Positions 5,557 to 7,551 of a DNA stretch of 7,551 nt are shown here, in pieces (the first letter of the stretch is position 1; each line of letters begins with the position of its first letter). The translations under genes were made by a program, and so were the position numbers. Location: positions 1 through 7,551 of the forward strand of contig JAFAQI010000134.1 in assembly GCA_019246495.1 (NCBI GenBank), given 5' to 3'. Below the pieces are notes generated by a model that saw only the letters and a program-made list of their open reading frames with translations, did no database searches and was not told the DNA's origin. The DNA comes from Frankiales bacterium. GTDB taxonomy: Bacteria; Actinomycetota; Actinomycetes; JAFAQI01.

Positions 5557-5585
5557 TTGACGGGTACTTACTCGGTATGCATACT
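5557..5585 (+). promoter_or_regulatory. Sigma-70-type promoter of the padR operon
   Basis: TTGACG (5557-5562), exactly 17 bp, then CATACT (5580-5585). Predicted transcription start is near 5592, giving a leader of about 43 nt to the padR ATG, with AGGAGG at 5623-5628. A GCCGG/CCGGC mini-hairpin (5596-5610) lies in the leader. The -10 is inside the operator palindrome. Confidence 0.7.
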
Positions 5586-5594
5586 GCGTAAGTA
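5565..5594. promoter_or_regulatory. 30-bp palindromic operator, probable PadR binding site
   Basis: Symmetric about 5579/5580: TACTTAC (5565-5571), 3 nt, perfect GTATGCATAC (5575-5584), 3 nt, GTAAGTA (5588-5594). All 24 arm bases match; only the two 3-nt spacers do not. PadR proteins are dimers that bind A/T-containing inverted repeats over their own promoters. The site covers the spacer, the -10 box and the predicted start, so binding would block RNA polymerase. AT content is far above the surroundings. Confidence 0.75.
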
Positions 5595-5634
5595 GGCCGG
5601 ACGAACCGGCATCACCCGTGGGAGGAGGTGGCGG

Positions 5635-6171
5635 ATGTCGGTCAAGCTCGGGCTGCTGGCCCTGCTCGACGAGCAGCCGATGTACGGCTACCAACTGCAC
5701 ACGACGTTCAAGGAGCGGACCGGCGACACCTGGCCGCTCAACATCGGGCAGATCTATACGACGCTCGCCCGGTTGGAGCGCGACGGGCTCGTCGAGCCGG
5801 CCGGGGACGACGGCGACGGGCACGCGATCTACGCGCTGACCGACTCCGGCCGGGACGAGCTGCGCCGCTGGTTCGCCACCCCGGTGGCTCGGGCCGACCG
5901 GCCACGCGACGAGTTGGCCATCAAGCTCGCCGTCGCGCTCACCGTCTCCGGCGTCGACGTTCGCGAGGTGCTGCAGACCCAGCGCACGGCGACGTTGCGG
6001 GACCTCCAGGACCTGACGAGGCAGAAGCGCGAGGTCGCACCGGACGACCTCGCGTGGCTGCTCGCGCTCGACTCGCTCATCTTCCAGGCAGAAGCAGAAG
6101 CCCGCTGGCTCGACAGCTGTGAGGAACGGCTGCTCGGGTCGCCGGCGTATCGGAATGGGGTTGCCCGATGA
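5635..6171 (+). CDS. PadR-family transcriptional regulator
   Basis: A 178-residue protein. The N-terminal winged helix (about 1-80) has the PadR signature: LGLLALLDEQPMYGYQL (5-21), then the recognition region PLNIGQIYTTLARLERDGLVE (34-54), and the wing ending in YALTDSGRDEL (66-76). The C-terminal half (about 90-170) is helical and serves for dimerisation, as in the longer PadR subclass; it includes LTRQKREVAPDDLAWLLALD. PadR proteins mostly repress a neighbouring efflux or catabolic operon and release DNA on binding a small molecule. The ATG at 5635 has AGGAGG 6 nt upstream. Its stop overlaps the ABC gene start as ATGA, so repressor and transporter are coupled. A 30-bp palindrome over the promoter points to autorepression. 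The inducer is unknown, plausibly a toxic compound or peptide exported by the transporter. Confidence 0.92.
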   Translation: MSVKLGLLALLDEQPMYGYQLHTTFKERTGDTWPLNIGQIYTTLARLERDGLVEPAGDDGDGHAIYALTDSGRDELRRWFATPVARADRPRDELAIKLAVALTVSGVDVREVLQTQRTATLRDLQDLTRQKREVAPDDLAWLLALDSLIFQAEAEARWLDSCEERLLGSPAYRNGVAR

Positions 6172-6896
6172 CTCTCCTTGAACTTCGCCAGGTCACCCGG
6201 GTGCACGGCACCGGTGCGGCCGCGGTCACCGCCCTCGACGGGGTGACGCTCACGGTCGCGGCTGGCGAACTCGTCGCTGTCATGGGGCCCAGCGGCTCCG
6301 GCAAGTCGACCCTGCTCAACCTCGCGGGTGGCCTCGACCAGCCGACGGCCGGCACCGTGGTGGTCGACGGGCAGGCGCTCGGCGAGCTCAGCAGCCGTCG
6401 GCTCGCCGGGCTGCGGCGCCGGTCGATCGGATACGTCTTCCAGGACCTCAACCTGCTGCCGGCGCTGACCGCCGCGGAGAACGTCGCCCTGCCGCGCGAG
6501 CTCGACGGCATCAGCGCGCGGACCGCACACGGCGAGGCGATCGCCGCGCTCGAGCGGTTCGGCGTCGCGGACATCGCCGACCGGTTCCCCGACGACCTGT
6601 CCGGCGGCCAGCAGCAGCGGGTCGCCATCGCCCGGGCGTTCATCGGCCCGCGTCGGCTGCTGCTCGCTGACGAGCCGACCGGGGCGCTCGACACCACGAC
6701 CGGCGAGGCGGTGCTCCGCCTGCTCCGGGAGCAGTGTGAGAGCGGCGCCGGCGGCGTACTCGTCACGCATGAAGCGCGGCACGCCGCTTGGGCGGACCGG
6801 GTCGTGTTCCTGCGCGACGGCCGGATCGTCGACGAGAGCCGCGCCAGCGAGGCCACGGCCAACGGTGACCCCATGCTGTCGGGCGGTCGGTCATGA
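6168..6896 (+). CDS. ABC transporter ATP-binding protein (MacB/LolD-type)
   Basis: A 242-residue nucleotide-binding subunit with every motif intact: Walker A GPSGSGKST (40-48), Q-loop Q92 in YVFQDLNLLP, signature LSGGQQQR (144-151), Walker B RLLLADEP with D168 and catalytic E169, D-loop GALD (172-175), H-loop H201 in LVTHEAR. The ADEPTGALD wording and the LLPALTAAENVALP segment are typical of the MacB/LolD/FtsE class, whose partners are FtsX-like permeases acting as mechanotransmitters or extruders rather than classical channels. It overlaps padR by ATGA at its start and the permease by ATGA at its end, so the three proteins are made from one coupled message. In Gram-positives such pairs expel antimicrobial peptides or drugs or move lipoprotein-related cargo; the substrate cannot be read here. 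Confidence 0.94.
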   Translation: MTLLELRQVTRVHGTGAAAVTALDGVTLTVAAGELVAVMGPSGSGKSTLLNLAGGLDQPTAGTVVVDGQALGELSSRRLAGLRRRSIGYVFQDLNLLPALTAAENVALPRELDGISARTAHGEAIAALERFGVADIADRFPDDLSGGQQQRVAIARAFIGPRRLLLADEPTGALDTTTGEAVLRLLREQCESGAGGVLVTHEARHAAWADRVVFLRDGRIVDESRASEATANGDPMLSGGRS

Positions 6897-7551
6897 GCGC
6901 CGTCGCCAGCCCCCGCGTCCCGGTGCATCTCGCCTGGCGGCTGATCCGCCGCTCGCCGGCCCGGTCACTGCTCATCGCCCTGCTCGTCGCCATCCCCGTC
7001 CTCGCCGGCACCTTCGCCCTCGTGACGATCAGCACGGCCCGGCTCTCGCCGGGCGAAGCTGCCACCCGATACCTCGGCGGCGCCGACGCAATCGCGCAGG
7101 TCACCGAGATCAAGCGGTTCGACCCGAACGGGACCGCGATCGGCCGCGGCCCGCGGTTCAACGGGGAGCCCTCGACGGTCGAGACTCCGGCCGGACACGG
7201 TCACCAGAACCGGGCTGCGGTCGACCTCACCGCGCTGCTGCCGGCGGGTGCCCGAGCCACGCTCGGCCCGGAGAACGAGCGCCCGGTCCGCGTCGTCGCC
7301 GGACGCCGGGCCACCGACGTCACCGGAGTTCCGGTCGACCTTCGCGACCCGGTCACGCGCGGGACGTTCTCGATCGTCCACGGCACGGCGCCGGGCGCTG
7401 GGCAGGTCGCGGTGACCACATCGCTCGCCGACCACCTCGGCGTCGCGGTCGGCGACCGGCTGACGGTGCAGGGAATGCCGGCATCGGTGACGGTCTCTGC
7501 GGTCGTCCGGGACCCGCGCTCCCTCGGCGCGCGCGAGGTCGTCGCGCCGCT
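6893..7551 (+). CDS. FtsX-like ABC transporter permease, 5' part (runs off window)
   Basis: The first 219 residues of a permease whose family is often 400-850 residues. The start ATG at 6893 overlaps the ATPase stop as ATGA. After a short cytosolic stretch with VHLAWRLIRRSPAR (11-24), there is one membrane segment (about 25-48, LLIALLVAIPVLAGTFALV), then an extended extracytoplasmic region through the window end, matching the MacB-like domain that follows TM1. It contains QVAVTTSLADHLGVAVGDRLTV (171-192), the usual 'G-v-a-v-t-t-a-A-l-G-v-vGD' turn of these periplasmic domains. The LAWRLIRRSP opening is typical of actinobacterial FtsX-like permeases. The C-terminal transmembrane bundle lies beyond the window, so total length and any second FtsX repeat are unknown. 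Confidence 0.88.
   Translation, partial: MSAVASPRVPVHLAWRLIRRSPARSLLIALLVAIPVLAGTFALVTISTARLSPGEAATRYLGGADAIAQVTEIKRFDPNGTAIGRGPRFNGEPSTVETPAGHGHQNRAAVDLTALLPAGARATLGPENERPVRVVAGRRATDVTGVPVDLRDPVTRGTFSIVHGTAPGAGQVAVTTSLADHLGVAVGDRLTVQGMPASVTVSAVVRDPRSLGAREVVAP

Noticed and set aside
5829..6782. 317-codon minus-strand reading frame
   Set aside because: Opposite padR and the ABC ATPase, both with complete family motifs; its product shows no recognisable fold or ribosome site.

Overview
The window looks like chromosomal DNA of a high-GC actinomycete. Codons are strongly G/C-ending, several genes start with GTG on good Shine-Dalgarno sites, and the minus strand carries a recognisable actinobacterial housekeeping neighbourhood: tRNA-Tyr, tRNA-Thr, tRNA-Met, rpmG (ribosomal protein L33), then hadA and hadB (MaoC-like 3-hydroxyacyl-ACP dehydratase subunits). 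The same core order is known upstream of secE-nusG in Mycobacterium tuberculosis and, at least in part, in Streptomyces. I cannot name the genus.

Minus-strand part, read right to left: tRNA-Tyr(GTA) at 4963-4882, tRNA-Thr(GGT) at 4810-4738, a secreted LPFTG-anchored surface protein of 634 residues at 4424-2520, elongator tRNA-Met(CAT) at 2461-2388, rpmG at 2349-2185, a class III adenylate cyclase with an N-terminal regulatory domain at 1958-840, hadA at 783-313, and hadB from 316 off the left edge. Two genes are therefore extra relative to the usual order: the surface protein between tRNA-Thr and tRNA-Met, and the cyclase between rpmG and hadA. The cyclase/hadA junction carries a compact nested inverted repeat that overlaps the cyclase stop codon.

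Plus-strand part: yajQ (4997-5491) diverges from tRNA-Tyr and ends in a near-perfect 20-bp hairpin. After that comes a separate three-gene operon: a PadR-family repressor, an ABC ATPase of the MacB/LolD type, and the start of an FtsX-like permease. The three genes are joined by ATGA overlaps. The operon promoter is legible (TTGACG, 17 bp, CATACT), and a 30-bp palindrome lies across its -10 box, which suggests PadR controls its own export operon.

I see no wholly new multi-gene system. The best leads are (i) a cyclase of the Rv1264 architecture, a family whose sensor domain has been seen with bound fatty acid, placed directly upstream of fatty-acid dehydratase genes; (ii) the nested inverted repeat at that junction; (iii) the surface protein built from six modules, each bounded by a cysteine pair, inserted in a tRNA cluster; and (iv) the PadR operator/promoter.
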